A DNA stretch of 33,273 nt, from contig CAILUD010000229.1 of assembly GCA_903837285.1 (NCBI GenBank), positions 1 through 33,273 on the forward strand, read 5' to 3'. Position numbers and translations under genes: made by a program. This document shows, piece by piece, positions 1 to 7,659 of this stretch. The number at the start of each line of letters is the position of its first letter. Within the stretch, counting starts at the first letter, position 1. The stretch comes from an uncultured Bacteroidota bacterium (GTDB lineage: Bacteria; Bacteroidota; Bacteroidia; Bacteroidales; GWA2-32-17). The notes under the pieces are model-generated. The model was given only the letters and a program-made list of their open reading frames with translations. It was not told the origin of the DNA and ran no database searches.

Positions 1-1209
1 GATTGGTTAATTTCTCCAGAAATTGACTTAGGCGCAACTCCTGGTGTATATCAACTTGATTTTAACCTTGCTTTAACTGCATATGCATCTAATGCTGCTC
101 CAGATTTAACTGGTACAGATGATAAATTTGCAGTTGTTATTTCTACTGATGGTGGACTTACATGGTCAAGTGCAAACACTTTAAAGTTATGGGATAATGC
201 AGGTTCGCCTGATGTTTACAATACTATTCCAACAACTGGAACACATGTTATTATTCCTTTAACCGGATATACTGGTATTGTTAAATTTGGATTCTATGGC
301 GAATCAACAGCAAGTAATGCTGACAATGATTTATTTATTGACAACGTTAGAATACGCAGACCACTAGATTTAACTATTACTTACCCAACTGATGGAACAC
401 ATAATGAATGTGGTTTATCGGCTTCAGAAATATTAAGTATATGTGTTAAAAATGTAAGTCCAGCTACAGTTAATGCCGGCCAGAATATTTATGCATGGTA
501 TAAAGTAGATTTAAATACTGCAGTAAAAGACACTATTACTTTAACCTCTAACCTACTTCCAAATGATTCTATTTGTTTTAATTTTACTCAGACACATAAT
601 TTCTCAGTACAAACTACTTATTTAGTAAATTACTGGATTAATTATTCTGAAGATTCAAATAATTCAAATGACACAACCAACACAGCTATTGTAAATGGAA
701 CATTATCAGTAGCAATACAAGGAGGCGACACAGTTCTTATTGACCCACAATTTATTCCATGGGAATTAAGCGCTCAGTTAACAGCTCAAACTTATGACAC
801 TTATTTATGGTCAAATTTTGATGGGTCTGTTACTGGAACTACTGCTGTATTTCTTGCACCTGCTTTAGGTTGGTATTATTTAACTGTTACCGGAAGCGGT
901 TGCTCTGCAAGCGATTCAGTATTTCTTGATAATATTTTATCTACTACAATTAATTCTTTAAATCAAGGTATCAGAGTTTTTCCTAATCCTACCGATGGTA
1001 AATTTATAGTTGAAATTACTGCAAAAAATAGTAGTAACTATAAACTTGAATTAATATCGTCAGATGGTAGAATTGTAAGCACAAAAAATTACTCTAATAC
1101 AAATCAGATTAGAATTGTATATGACGAAACTAATTTAGCAGAAGGTATTTATTACCTTAAAATAAATGGAGACGGAAAACAACAAATTGAAAAAGTTGTG
1201 ATATACTAA
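1..1209 (+). CDS. Secreted T9SS cargo protein, 3' part (type A sorting domain)
   Basis: The frame is open from the first base and ends in TAA at 1207-1209, giving 402 residues; the start lies outside the window. The first ~120 residues look like a jelly-roll/MAM-like module: DWLISPEIDL near the edge, an ISTDGGLTW strand at about 47-55, and FIDNVRIR at about 114-121. A middle part of about 120-310 has beta-sandwich character, is rich in Thr, Asn and Ser, and contains few cysteines. The last ~80 residues are a T9SS type A sorting domain: VFPNPTDGKF at codons 979-1008, then a GIYYLKI motif and a basic end (EKVVIY). In this family the domain directs passage through the outer membrane and attachment to or release from the surface. 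The N-terminal function is unknown. A terminator follows directly. Confidence 0.85.
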   Translation, partial: DWLISPEIDLGATPGVYQLDFNLALTAYASNAAPDLTGTDDKFAVVISTDGGLTWSSANTLKLWDNAGSPDVYNTIPTTGTHVIIPLTGYTGIVKFGFYGESTASNADNDLFIDNVRIRRPLDLTITYPTDGTHNECGLSASEILSICVKNVSPATVNAGQNIYAWYKVDLNTAVKDTITLTSNLLPNDSICFNFTQTHNFSVQTTYLVNYWINYSEDSNNSNDTTNTAIVNGTLSVAIQGGDTVLIDPQFIPWELSAQLTAQTYDTYLWSNFDGSVTGTTAVFLAPALGWYYLTVTGSGCSASDSVFLDNILSTTINSLNQGIRVFPNPTDGKFIVEITAKNSSNYKLELISSDGRIVSTKNYSNTNQIRIVYDETNLAEGIYYLKINGDGKQQIEKVVIY

Positions 1210-1227
1210 TTCTTCATAACAAATCGT

Positions 1228-1258
1228 AAAAAGGCTTCCAAAATGGAAGCCTTTTTTT
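1228..1258 (+). terminator. Rho-independent terminator of the first gene
   Basis: A 13-bp perfect stem (1228-1240 with 1244-1256) has an AAA loop and ends in a run of T, 19 bases after the stop codon at 1209. Confidence 0.9.
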
Positions 1259-1270
1259 ATTTCTACTAAA

Positions 1271-1288
1271 GTTAGAGATAACTCCAAC
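1271..1288. repeat. ATAA-loop hairpin repeat, degenerate copy
   Basis: This is related to the 24-base palindromes at 1398, 3819, 3904 and 4003. The loop ATAA and the right arm CTCCAAC are kept, but the left arm has decayed to GTTAGAG, so the stem has two mismatches. It is followed by TGGC as in the other copies. Confidence 0.6.
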
Positions 1289-1397
1289 AATGGCTAAAGA
1301 AATTGTTAGTGAGGACAAGAACCAGTGTAAGGAGGAAAAAGCTGTTTCGTCAGCCTAAGCGGATACCCGGCATAAAAATATTGAATCTCAATTAAAA

Positions 1398-1421
1398 ACT
1401 GTTGGAGATAACTCCAACAGT
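1398..1421. repeat. ATAA-loop hairpin repeat, perfect copy
   Basis: The arms ACTGTTGGAG and CTCCAACAGT pair perfectly over 10 bp around the loop ATAA, and TGGC follows. No poly-T follows on either side, so this is not an ordinary terminator. Confidence 0.8.
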
Positions 1422-1438
1422 GGCAGTTGATAGGAAAT

Positions 1439-1458
1439 GGTTCGTGAGGACACGAACC
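1439..1458. repeat. AGGA-loop hairpin repeat (CGTG stem)
   Basis: GGTTCGTG and CACGAACC form an 8-bp stem around AGGA. Members with different stems occur at 7234-7249, 14448-14469 and 14579-14594. A decayed copy (stem TTAGTG against CAAGAA) lies just upstream near 1306-1321. The copy at 1439 sits in a tail-to-tail gap. Confidence 0.75.
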
Positions 1459-1490
1459 AAGGAAAGGGGATATTAGATATTAGTTGAAAA

Positions 1491-1519
1491 TCCTCTCGTC
1501 CTCGTTTTTAACGAGGATG
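1491..1519 (-). repeat. CCTCGTT/AACGAGG hairpin repeat
   Basis: The 7-bp stem at 1500-1506 and 1510-1516 has loop TTT. Read on the minus strand it matches the copies at 7142-7164 and 7277-7299, including the trailing ACGAG. All three contain the GAGGAC core also seen in the AGGA-loop hairpins. Confidence 0.7.
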
Positions 1520-1543
1520 CCTAACACCAAGTATTTGTGCAAT

Positions 1544-1574
1544 AAAAAAAGCCTCGCAAATTGCAAGGCTTTTA
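1544..1574 (-). terminator. Rho-independent terminator of the 1595-3580 gene
   Basis: A 7-bp AAAGCCT/AGGCTTT stem is continued by a GCA/TGC stem. Read on the minus strand, the one odd position is a U-G wobble and the stem is followed by seven U. Read on the plus strand the same position is a C-A mismatch. The orientation therefore fits the minus-strand gene that ends at 1595. The same terminator is duplicated at 4074-4104. Confidence 0.88.
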
Positions 1575-1594
1575 AATATAAATAAGAAATGATA

Positions 1595-3580
1595 TTATTC
1601 AACAATCATTTTCTTGGTTACTTTTTGTGTACCAATTGTTACAGTATAGAAATAAATTCCACTTTCTAAATTAGCTGTATTTAAATTAATGCTATAACTA
1701 CCAGAAGCCAAACGTCCTTTATTTACAACAGAAATTGATTGACCAACCATATTTGTTATTTCTACAGAAACATTAGATGCCTCGGTAAGCGTAACTTTAA
1801 AACTTGTTGTTCCATTTGCAGGGTTTGGATAGTTTTGTGATACATTAAATATTTCTTCAACTTTTGAAGAAATTGAGGTAGACCGAGGAAATGATTCAGT
1901 ATACTCAGTATCATCAAAAGTAATCTCTGGTGCAAAATATATTACTTGAGACCCATCACCATTCAAACCACCATCACCTGCTACATCAATATAGGCTAAA
2001 GGCACATAAAATGTATTTCCTTGTTTTGCAACAATATCAGTTGTGTTTACAAAATAATATAAGCCACCATCAATAGGGTTTACAAAATCCTTTGAAAGTG
2101 TGGCCATATTGCTTAGAACATTCCATGCACGACCCTTAATATAAGGAATAATATTATCAGTACTGAAAGAAGGGTCTGTATCTGTCCATATAAAGAAAAT
2201 AGTAGCACCGTCTTCGCTGCGAGAAACATTTATACAATGTTCCCATCCTAAATTTCCGGTTGCTGAAACGATAGATGCTACATTAGTCTCGAGCACATTT
2301 GCAGAAAAAATCTTATCGATAAAACGAATATCCCAGGAATTTGTGGCTGCGGAATAAATAACATCAAATAAATACGTTGGATGATTAGAATATGAATAAC
2401 CTGACGAATCAATTATTCCATTTGGATCAACATAATTAGAGAAATATCCTTCTATTATTGCTGCCATATGTAAGTCGCCATTAGCATCTACAACACCAGG
2501 CATATTTTTTTCATCTAGAGAAGAGCCAGCTCTGAAAAACGGTTTGTATTGAAGCGGACCTCCACTGGTTTGAGAAGCCATGGTTGGCCAGATAGAATCA
2601 GTTAAATTAGATAGATTATTAAAATAATTACACGGTTCAATTGCAGTATATGTTTGTCCACCATCGGTAGTTCTAAAAATCTGAGGCAATTGTGAACCAT
2701 TATAATATTTATGAAGGGAATCAATTCCGGTACAGAAAGCATAACCGTTAATACCATCTGTTGCCCAAGCATGATTCCAGTTAAAATTAGCATCAACAAT
2801 ACCATTTGAAAAAACTCGTTTTCCCCATAATTTTGTTATCTGAGTTTGTGTTAATGACCAATCAAAAGAACTTGATCCTGAATTAAAAGCTCCTTTTCTA
2901 ACTTTAACAAATGGCAAATTTTCGGTACCATCATTATCCTGCGAAAGAATATAATAATTTCCATTACCACCTGAAAGGTTTATTCTTTCTAATGTTAATA
3001 AAATTGGATCCATTGGAATATAATTAGTATCAATTAATGTTTTATCTAATTTTTGAGAACAAAAATAGTTATGTGACCACATTGTACTAGTAGCAGAAGG
3101 ACCACAGATTACTGCAAAAGCATTTGTTGCTAATGTGTTACCAACTGGGTTATAAATAATTCCACCTGGATATCTTGGAAATTGTATTCCGTCGCTAGGA
3201 AATACGACTGAATCAATAGCGGAATTAAACCAGTCTGTTGAATATTTACATATAATATCATTACCACTTCCTCCCCATAAACCACCTGCACGATGTGTAA
3301 ACATAACGGTATTTGTAGCGGCATTAAAATCTAGCCAGTTTTGCGAAGCAGTAAGAAATCCATAAATATTCGTTGAACTTCCTATCATTATGCTTGTTAT
3401 TGCTTTTTTTTGAGCGCCATGTGGTTTTAATACGGGTAAAAATGGAATGTCTACATCAACAGTATTTTTAACTGTCGCTTTTTTAGAAAAATTTTTATTG
3501 TTGCAAGATGTATACTTGCTTTGAGCAATTGCACTAATAGTAAATGTAATTGCAATAAATAATAATAAATGTTTTTTCAT
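1595..3580 (-). CDS. Secreted T9SS protein, tandem paralogue 1 (661 aa)
   Basis: The protein starts with a signal peptide (hydrophobic core at about 4-18, probable cut after AIAQ at residue 20). It ends with a T9SS type A sorting domain over about the last 83 residues: YPNPANGTT, then SGIYFYTV, then a KKMIVE end. The 550 residues between look like an exported beta-propeller. There are short repeated strand motifs, including an Asp-box-like RTTDGGQTY near residue 307 and WTDTDPSF near 470, as in BNR/sialidase-type folds. No catalytic set is recognised, so no enzyme is claimed. The neighbour at 4125-6122 is its paralogue, similar along the full length and with a near-identical 3' end. The ATG at 3580 is chosen because the signal peptide starts there. 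Substrate and role are unknown. Confidence 0.85.
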   Translation of the reverse strand: MKKHLLLFIAITFTISAIAQSKYTSCNNKNFSKKATVKNTVDVDIPFLPVLKPHGAQKKAITSIMIGSSTNIYGFLTASQNWLDFNAATNTVMFTHRAGGLWGGSGNDIICKYSTDWFNSAIDSVVFPSDGIQFPRYPGGIIYNPVGNTLATNAFAVICGPSATSTMWSHNYFCSQKLDKTLIDTNYIPMDPILLTLERINLSGGNGNYYILSQDNDGTENLPFVKVRKGAFNSGSSSFDWSLTQTQITKLWGKRVFSNGIVDANFNWNHAWATDGINGYAFCTGIDSLHKYYNGSQLPQIFRTTDGGQTYTAIEPCNYFNNLSNLTDSIWPTMASQTSGGPLQYKPFFRAGSSLDEKNMPGVVDANGDLHMAAIIEGYFSNYVDPNGIIDSSGYSYSNHPTYLFDVIYSAATNSWDIRFIDKIFSANVLETNVASIVSATGNLGWEHCINVSRSEDGATIFFIWTDTDPSFSTDNIIPYIKGRAWNVLSNMATLSKDFVNPIDGGLYYFVNTTDIVAKQGNTFYVPLAYIDVAGDGGLNGDGSQVIYFAPEITFDDTEYTESFPRSTSISSKVEEIFNVSQNYPNPANGTTSFKVTLTEASNVSVEITNMVGQSISVVNKGRLASGSYSINLNTANLESGIYFYTVTIGTQKVTKKMIVE

Positions 3581-3818
3581 AATATTAGTTATTTGTTAAG
3601 TTATGTTTTTATTGTTAATGCTTACAAAATTTATTAAAAAAATGCTGCAATTTGTATGAAAATATTTCAAGAATAACTGTAAGACAATTTATATGCAGAA
3701 TTCGTTGCCTTTGGTATAAAATTAATAACTAATATAATAAATTAAAATAACAACCCTCCTAACAAAACATATGAGTCTCCTAACAAAGTGCCTTGCAGTA
3801 TTAAGTGTAATTTGCTAA

Positions 3819-3840
3819 CTGTTGGAAATAACTCCAACAG
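3819..3840. repeat. ATAA-loop hairpin repeat, one-mismatch copy
   Basis: CTGTTGGA and TCCAACAG pair around an A-C mismatch and the loop ATAA. On the minus strand the mismatch becomes a G-U wobble, as expected if it is transcribed with the minus-strand genes. Confidence 0.7.
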
Positions 3841-3903
3841 GGGCTAAAATATCTTTCTCACAGAGTCATCTGAAAGGGAATCTGTGCAAATTGCAAATTA
3901 AAA

Positions 3904-3927
3904 ACTGTTGGAGATAACTCCAACAGT
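3904..3927. repeat. ATAA-loop hairpin repeat, perfect copy
   Basis: Identical over 24 bases to the copy at 1398-1421. It is followed by TGGC and then by an AGGAGGAAAAAG segment that also occurs in the first gap at 1330. Confidence 0.8.
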
Positions 3928-4002
3928 GGCTAAAAGGAGGAAAAAGATGTTTTATCTCTAAGCGAATACTCGGTATTACAATATTGAATCTCAATTAAAA
4001 AC

Positions 4003-4020
4003 GTTGGAGATAACTCCAAC
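4003..4020. repeat. ATAA-loop hairpin repeat, 7-bp copy
   Basis: GTTGGAG and CTCCAAC pair around ATAA; the outer CT of the longer copies is missing on the left. It lies within the duplicated flank, matching the copy at 1398. Confidence 0.75.
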
Positions 4021-4073
4021 AGTGGCAGCTGAAAGATTTAACGAGGATGTTTAGCGCCAAGGATTTGTGCCAT

Positions 4074-4104
4074 AAAAAAAGCCCCGCAAATTGCGAGGCT
4101 TTTA
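4074..4104 (-). terminator. Rho-independent terminator of the 4125-6122 gene
   Basis: AAAGCC and GGCTTT with an inner CGCA/TGCG stem, followed on the minus strand by a run of U. It carries the same U-G wobble as its duplicate at 1544-1574. Two substitutions relative to that copy (CCCGC and GCGAG) keep the stem paired, so it has been under selection for structure since the duplication. Confidence 0.88.
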
Positions 4105-4124
4105 AATATAAATAAGAAATGATA

Positions 4125-6122
4125 TTATTCAACAATCATTTTCTTGGTTACTTTTTGTGTACCAACTGTTACAGTATAGAAATAAATTCCACTGTTTAAG
4201 TTAGCGATGTTTAAGTTAATAGCATAGCTACCAGCAGCAATGTGACCTTTATTTACTAAAGATACTGATTGACCAACCATGTTTGTTATTTCAACAGAAA
4301 CATTTGATGCTTCGGCTAAAGTAACTTTTATGCCTGTTGTTCCATTTGCTGGGTTAGGATAGTTTTGTGATACATTAAATGAATTAGCTTCTTTTGTATC
4401 AACACCAGTCATGCAAATTGAAGCTTGAATTGTAGCTACATCTGAAGGACCACATGGATCAATAAATTCAGATTCTGCAAAAGTTATATTATCTGCAAAA
4501 TATACAATTTGTGCTACATCACCACTATTACCAGCATCACCAGCTATGTCAATAAAAGTCAAAGCAACAGAATATGTAGATCCTTGTTTTGCTGCAATAT
4601 CAGCTGTATTTACATAATAATACAAACCACCATTAGGTGCTGTAAAATTCTTTGAAGGTGTAGCCATATTAGAAACTACATTCCATGCACGACCTTTAAT
4701 ATCTGGAACAATATTATCAAGACTCATAGAAGGATCTGTATCAGTCCATGTATAGAAAACAACAGTACCATCAGGACTCTTGGATACATTAATCCAATGT
4801 TCCCAACCCATATTTCCTGATGAAGAGATTACAGCTGCACCGTTATCATCAGCTACGTTTAAAGCAAAAATCTGGTCAATAAAACGAACATCCCAAAAAT
4901 CAGCAGATGCATCATAAATTACATCAAAAAGAAATGTTGGATGAGTTTGATATGAATAATCTAATGAATCTACATGATATGAAGAAAAACCTACAACAAT
5001 AGCAGCCATATGTAAATCGCCATTAACATCAACCACACCTGGAAGTGTATTATCATCTACAGAAGAACCTGCTTGAAAAAACGGTCTGAATTCAAGTGGA
5101 CCAGAACCAGCTGCAGAAAGAGCTGTAGGCCAGATTGAGTCAGTTAAGTTAGTTAACTTATCAAAACAAGCAAAAGGTGCAATTGCGCCATAAGTTAAAC
5201 CGCCATCCCAAGTTCTCCAGATTAGAGGAACCTGTGTTCCACTATAAACTTTATTAAGAGAGTCAATACCTGTACAGAATGCGTATCCATCAAGACCATT
5301 AGTAGCCCAAGCATGATTCCATGCATAATTTGCATCAGAAGCACCATTAGAGAAAAGACGTTTACCCCATAATCTTGAAATTTGAGTTGGAGTTAATGAC
5401 CAATCAAAAGCACTTGTTGTTGTATTAAATACACCTTTTCTAACTTTTACATATGGCAAATAGTTAGTTCCGTCATCATCCTGTGACATAACAAAAAGAT
5501 TACCATTTCCACCGGATAAATTAGTTCTTTCTAAAGCTGTTTCAGGAGCAACTATCGGATTGTAGAAATTAGTTAAAAGAGTTTTATCTAATTTTTGTGT
5601 GTGGAAAAAATTATCTGTCCAACCCGATCCACCAGTTACAGGACCTACTACTACTGCATAAGCATTTGTTGCAGTTGTGTTTCCAGCTGGGTTATAAATA
5701 ACACCACTTGGGTAACGATGTAATTGTGTTCCGTTTGTAGGAAATACAACAGAGTCGATAACTGATGCAAACCAATCTGTAGAAAATTTGCAACGGATAT
5801 CGCCACTGCTTCCACCCCATGCTCCACCAGCACGATGTGTAAACATAACAGCGTTAGTTGCTGGATCATAATCAACCCAATTTTGACCTGCTGTAAGATA
5901 TCCAAAAACATTTGCAGATGTTCCAACAATAACAGAGGTAACATCTTTTGTGTGTGCACCATGAGGTTTCATCACAGGAAGAAAAGGCACAACTACATCG
6001 TCAACAGTTGTAACATTTGCTTTTTTCATAAGCATGTTATTGTTGCTAGTAGCAAATTTGTTTTGAGCAACAGCACCTATCGTGATACCGATTGCCAGAG
6101 AAAAAAGTAGTAATCTTTTCAT
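4125..6122 (-). CDS. Secreted T9SS protein, tandem paralogue 2 (665 aa)
   Basis: This has the same architecture as the 1595-3580 protein: a signal peptide (core LLLFSLAIGITIGAVA, probable cut after AQ), a beta-propeller-like body with WRTWDGGLTY and YTWTDTDPSM motifs, and a type A T9SS sorting domain at the C-terminus (YPNPANGTT, SGIYFYTV, KKMIVE). It differs just before the sorting domain, where about 30 residues with two or three cysteines (IDPCGPSDV, SICMTGV) replace the Ser-rich linker of paralogue 1. A complete promoter lies 44 bases upstream. The two genes point the same way, with this one upstream, but a terminator and a 544-base gap separate them, so they are probably separate transcripts. 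No catalytic residues are recognised; the role is unknown. Confidence 0.85.
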   Translation of the reverse strand: MKRLLLFSLAIGITIGAVAQNKFATSNNNMLMKKANVTTVDDVVVPFLPVMKPHGAHTKDVTSVIVGTSANVFGYLTAGQNWVDYDPATNAVMFTHRAGGAWGGSSGDIRCKFSTDWFASVIDSVVFPTNGTQLHRYPSGVIYNPAGNTTATNAYAVVVGPVTGGSGWTDNFFHTQKLDKTLLTNFYNPIVAPETALERTNLSGGNGNLFVMSQDDDGTNYLPYVKVRKGVFNTTTSAFDWSLTPTQISRLWGKRLFSNGASDANYAWNHAWATNGLDGYAFCTGIDSLNKVYSGTQVPLIWRTWDGGLTYGAIAPFACFDKLTNLTDSIWPTALSAAGSGPLEFRPFFQAGSSVDDNTLPGVVDVNGDLHMAAIVVGFSSYHVDSLDYSYQTHPTFLFDVIYDASADFWDVRFIDQIFALNVADDNGAAVISSSGNMGWEHWINVSKSPDGTVVFYTWTDTDPSMSLDNIVPDIKGRAWNVVSNMATPSKNFTAPNGGLYYYVNTADIAAKQGSTYSVALTFIDIAGDAGNSGDVAQIVYFADNITFAESEFIDPCGPSDVATIQASICMTGVDTKEANSFNVSQNYPNPANGTTGIKVTLAEASNVSVEITNMVGQSVSLVNKGHIAAGSYAINLNIANLNSGIYFYTVTVGTQKVTKKMIVE

Positions 6123-6165
6123 TTTAATGGTTTTTAGTTAAACAATTGATTCGTTTGTTTAGCAG

Positions 6166-6194
6166 CAAATTTAATAATAAAAATTATAAACAAA
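6166..6194 (-). promoter_or_regulatory. Bacteroidetes-type promoter of paralogue 2
   Basis: On the minus strand, TTTG (6194-6191), a 17-base spacer, and TAAATTTG (6173-6166) match the TTTG / TAnnTTTG consensus. The -7 box is 43 bases from the start codon. Confidence 0.65.
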
Positions 6195-6308
6195 AAATTT
6201 ATTAAGAAATGCTTGGCTAATGTATACAAGACTTGTGAACATTTAATATAGTTGCATAATAATTACTTTTTTTTCATGTTTTTTAATTAGAATTAATAAC
6301 AAATGCTT

Positions 6309-6316
6309 TATATTTG
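6309..6316 (+). promoter_or_regulatory. Candidate -7 box of the Crp/Fnr-type gene
   Basis: TATATTTG fits TAnnTTTG and lies 35 bases before the ATG at 6352. No clear TTG is present 17-23 bases further upstream, so only half of the promoter is supported. Confidence 0.45.
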
Positions 6317-6351
6317 TGAAGTAAAATCTAGCTTCTTCGATATTTAATACA

Positions 6352-7053
6352 ATGAAAGCATACAAAAATCACGTTTGTAACTGTATTGACAACAGCACGT
6401 CAATATTTGGAAGACTACCAAAAAGTCAGGTTGACTTTTTAAGACAACATCATTCCTGTATAGGATACAAAAAAAATGAGATCATTTACCGCGAAGGCGA
6501 CAAACCTACTGGTTTAATAAGCTTATCTGAAGGTAAAGTGAAATTATTTAAAGAAGGTGTAGGCGGTCGCGAGCAAATTGTTAGGCTTGCCAAACCAGTT
6601 GGATTTATTGGATATCGTGCACTTTTTGCCGAAGAAAATTATCTTGCAACTGCAATAACTTTAGAAAACAGCTCAGTTTGCGTTATCGAGAAAGATGCTC
6701 TATTTGAAGTGCTTGCAAGCAATTCTGAATTAACTATGATTATTTTAAAATCATTAGCTACAGAGCTTGGGTTTTCAAATAGTCGTTGTGTAACACTAAC
6801 TCAAAAACATGTTAGAGGCAGATTAGCAGAATCGATTTTAGTACTCAAAGACACTTATGGTGTTGAAGATGATAACAAAACGATTAAAGCATTATTATCC
6901 CGTGAAGATTTGGCAAGTTTAAGCAACATGACTAACTCAAATGCAATTAGAACATTAAGCACATTTGCACAAGAAAAAGTAATTGAAATTGATGGCAGAA
7001 AAATTAAAATTCTTGACTTACATCAACTAGAAAAAATTAGCGAATTAGGATAA
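6352..7053 (+). CDS. Crp/Fnr-family transcriptional regulator
   Basis: 233 residues, the usual size for the family. Residues ~20-130 form the cyclic-nucleotide-binding-like beta barrel: Y46-REGD, G54-LISLSEGKVKLF, then the FIGYRALF stretch. Residues ~131-155 are the dimer helix, and ~180-222 the winged helix (LLSREDLASL, recognition helix with NAIRTL, wing IEIDGRKIKIL). In classical FNR the recognition helix carries E-x-x-SR; here the Glu is Asn197 and only Arg200 remains, so the operator may differ. Cysteines at 9, 11, 36, 110 and 146 do not match the FNR four-cysteine [4Fe-4S] pattern, so oxygen sensing is not claimed. It is transcribed away from the T9SS paralogues and followed by a strong terminator. 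The ligand and targets are unknown. Confidence 0.9.
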   Translation: MKAYKNHVCNCIDNSTSIFGRLPKSQVDFLRQHHSCIGYKKNEIIYREGDKPTGLISLSEGKVKLFKEGVGGREQIVRLAKPVGFIGYRALFAEENYLATAITLENSSVCVIEKDALFEVLASNSELTMIILKSLATELGFSNSRCVTLTQKHVRGRLAESILVLKDTYGVEDDNKTIKALLSREDLASLSNMTNSNAIRTLSTFAQEKVIEIDGRKIKILDLHQLEKISELG

Positions 7054-7074
7054 ATTAATTTGAAAAATATTTCT

Positions 7075-7106
7075 AAACCCGTTTCAAAAATTGAAACGGG
7101 TTTTTT
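7075..7106 (+). terminator. Rho-independent terminator of the Crp/Fnr-type gene
   Basis: A perfect 13-bp stem (7075-7087 with 7091-7103, arms AAACCCGTTTCAA and its complement) with loop AAA, ending in T6, 21 bases after the stop codon. Confidence 0.92.
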
Positions 7107-7141
7107 GTTTTTAAAATACCTTAAATGTTTTTGAGGAAAAT

Positions 7142-7164
7142 CCTCGTTACAAACGAGGACGAGG
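7142..7164 (+). repeat. CCTCGTT/AACGAGG hairpin repeat
   Basis: Stem 7142-7148 with 7152-7158, loop ACA, then ACGAGG, which can alternatively pair with the CCTCGT arm. A second identical copy is at 7277-7299. Confidence 0.75.
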
Positions 7165-7233
7165 ATGATTGACAATATAAATCAATATTTTTTTTGTAAT
7201 ATTTTCTTGTTTCGTGGGGACAGATATACTAGT

Positions 7234-7249
7234 TTCGTGAGGACACGAA
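7234..7249. repeat. AGGA-loop hairpin repeat (CGTG stem)
   Basis: TTCGTG and CACGAA pair around AGGA, and CCAAGG follows as in the copy at 1439. An incomplete copy (TTCGTGGGGACAGA) lies just upstream at 7211-7224. Confidence 0.75.
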
Positions 7250-7276
7250 CCAAGGAGTAGGAGTTTTTAGGAACAT

Positions 7277-7299
7277 CCTCGTTACAAACGAGGACGAGG
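7277..7299 (+). repeat. CCTCGTT/AACGAGG hairpin repeat
   Basis: Stem 7277-7283 with 7287-7293, loop ACA, then ACGAGG. It is identical over 23 bases to 7142-7164. Confidence 0.75.
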
Positions 7300-7320
7300 T
7301 TAAGTTAGTATTTATGTCAC

Positions 7321-7550
7321 AAGTGGACGCTCAATGTCATTGACTTAAGCTCAGACTTCCTCTAGTTCTCGATTGAACTCTTCGCCGCGGCGAACAAGCA
7401 TTGTAGTTATAGCTCCAAGCTCCTTTGCTAAGGATAAACAAATTCTATTTGCTTCTTCGTCCGCCGCGGCGGAGCGAAGCGTATCGAGAAGTTAGCAAAT
7501 GGGTTAACGAAATGAAATTTTCTTAAGTCAATGATATTGAGCGGACGCTT
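7321..7550. repeat. 230-bp imperfect inverted-repeat element (MITE-like)
   Basis: The first 28 bases (7321-7348) and the reverse complement of the last 28 (7523-7550) match at 24 of 28 positions, with core CTCAAT.TCATTGACTTAA. Inside, further dyads continue the fold: CTAGTTCTCGAT near 7362 against ATCGAGAAGTTAG near 7482, and two GC-rich palindromes, TTCGCCGCGGCGAA (7381-7394) and CCGCCGCGGCGG (7461-7472), which stand out in the AT-rich surroundings. It contains no gene. No target-site duplication is visible. Confidence 0.6.
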
Positions 7551-7561
7551 GCGCCAAAGAA

Positions 7562-7600
7562 TAAAGACCTAACAGGTTTAAAAAACCTGCTAGGTCTTTA
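7562..7600 (-). other. Long hairpin between the convergent genes
   Basis: TAAAGACCTA and TAGGTCTTTA, then CAGGTTT and AAACCTG, form a 17-bp stem with one odd position (7572/7590) and loop AAA. The odd pair is A-C on the plus strand but G-U on the minus strand, so the fold suits RNA read through from the pyrophosphatase gene. It lies directly behind that gene's terminator. No U-run follows. Confidence 0.55.
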
Positions 7601-7603
7601 TGC

Positions 7604-7637
7604 ACAAAAAAAGCCGCTTCAAAATTTGAAGCGGCTT
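7604..7637 (-). terminator. Rho-independent terminator of the pyrophosphatase gene
   Basis: AAAGCCGCTTCAA-type stem of about 13 bp (7610-7622 with 7625-7637). On the minus strand it is followed by a run of seven U (plus-strand A-run 7606-7612), 22 bases beyond the stop codon. Confidence 0.9.
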
Positions 7638-7659
7638 TAATTATAAAATTATAATAATA

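Larger units (their letters stand above)
3936..4124. repeat. Duplicated 3' flank (partner of 1331-1594)
   Basis: The gap 3581-4124 holds no gene. From 3936 it runs parallel to 1331-1594: the same GGAGGAAAAAG start, the same ATTGAATCTCAATTAAAAA stretch, the same ATAA hairpin, the same ACGAGGATG, then the same terminator and the same ATAAATAAGAAATGATATT before the stop codon. The duplication therefore included the gene together with several hundred bases of 3' flank. Copy 1 carries about 72 additional bases (1431-1509) that hold the AGGA hairpin and part of the CCTCG hairpin. Confidence 0.8.

Noticed and set aside
5651-5962. Open frame of 103 codons within paralogue 2
   Set aside because: It is another frame of the secreted-protein gene, rich in Leu, His and Gln as expected from out-of-frame AT-rich coding DNA.
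6352-7053. FNR-type oxygen sensor
   Set aside because: The cysteines (9, 11, 36, 110, 146) do not follow the FNR cluster pattern, so only the broad Crp/Fnr family is called.
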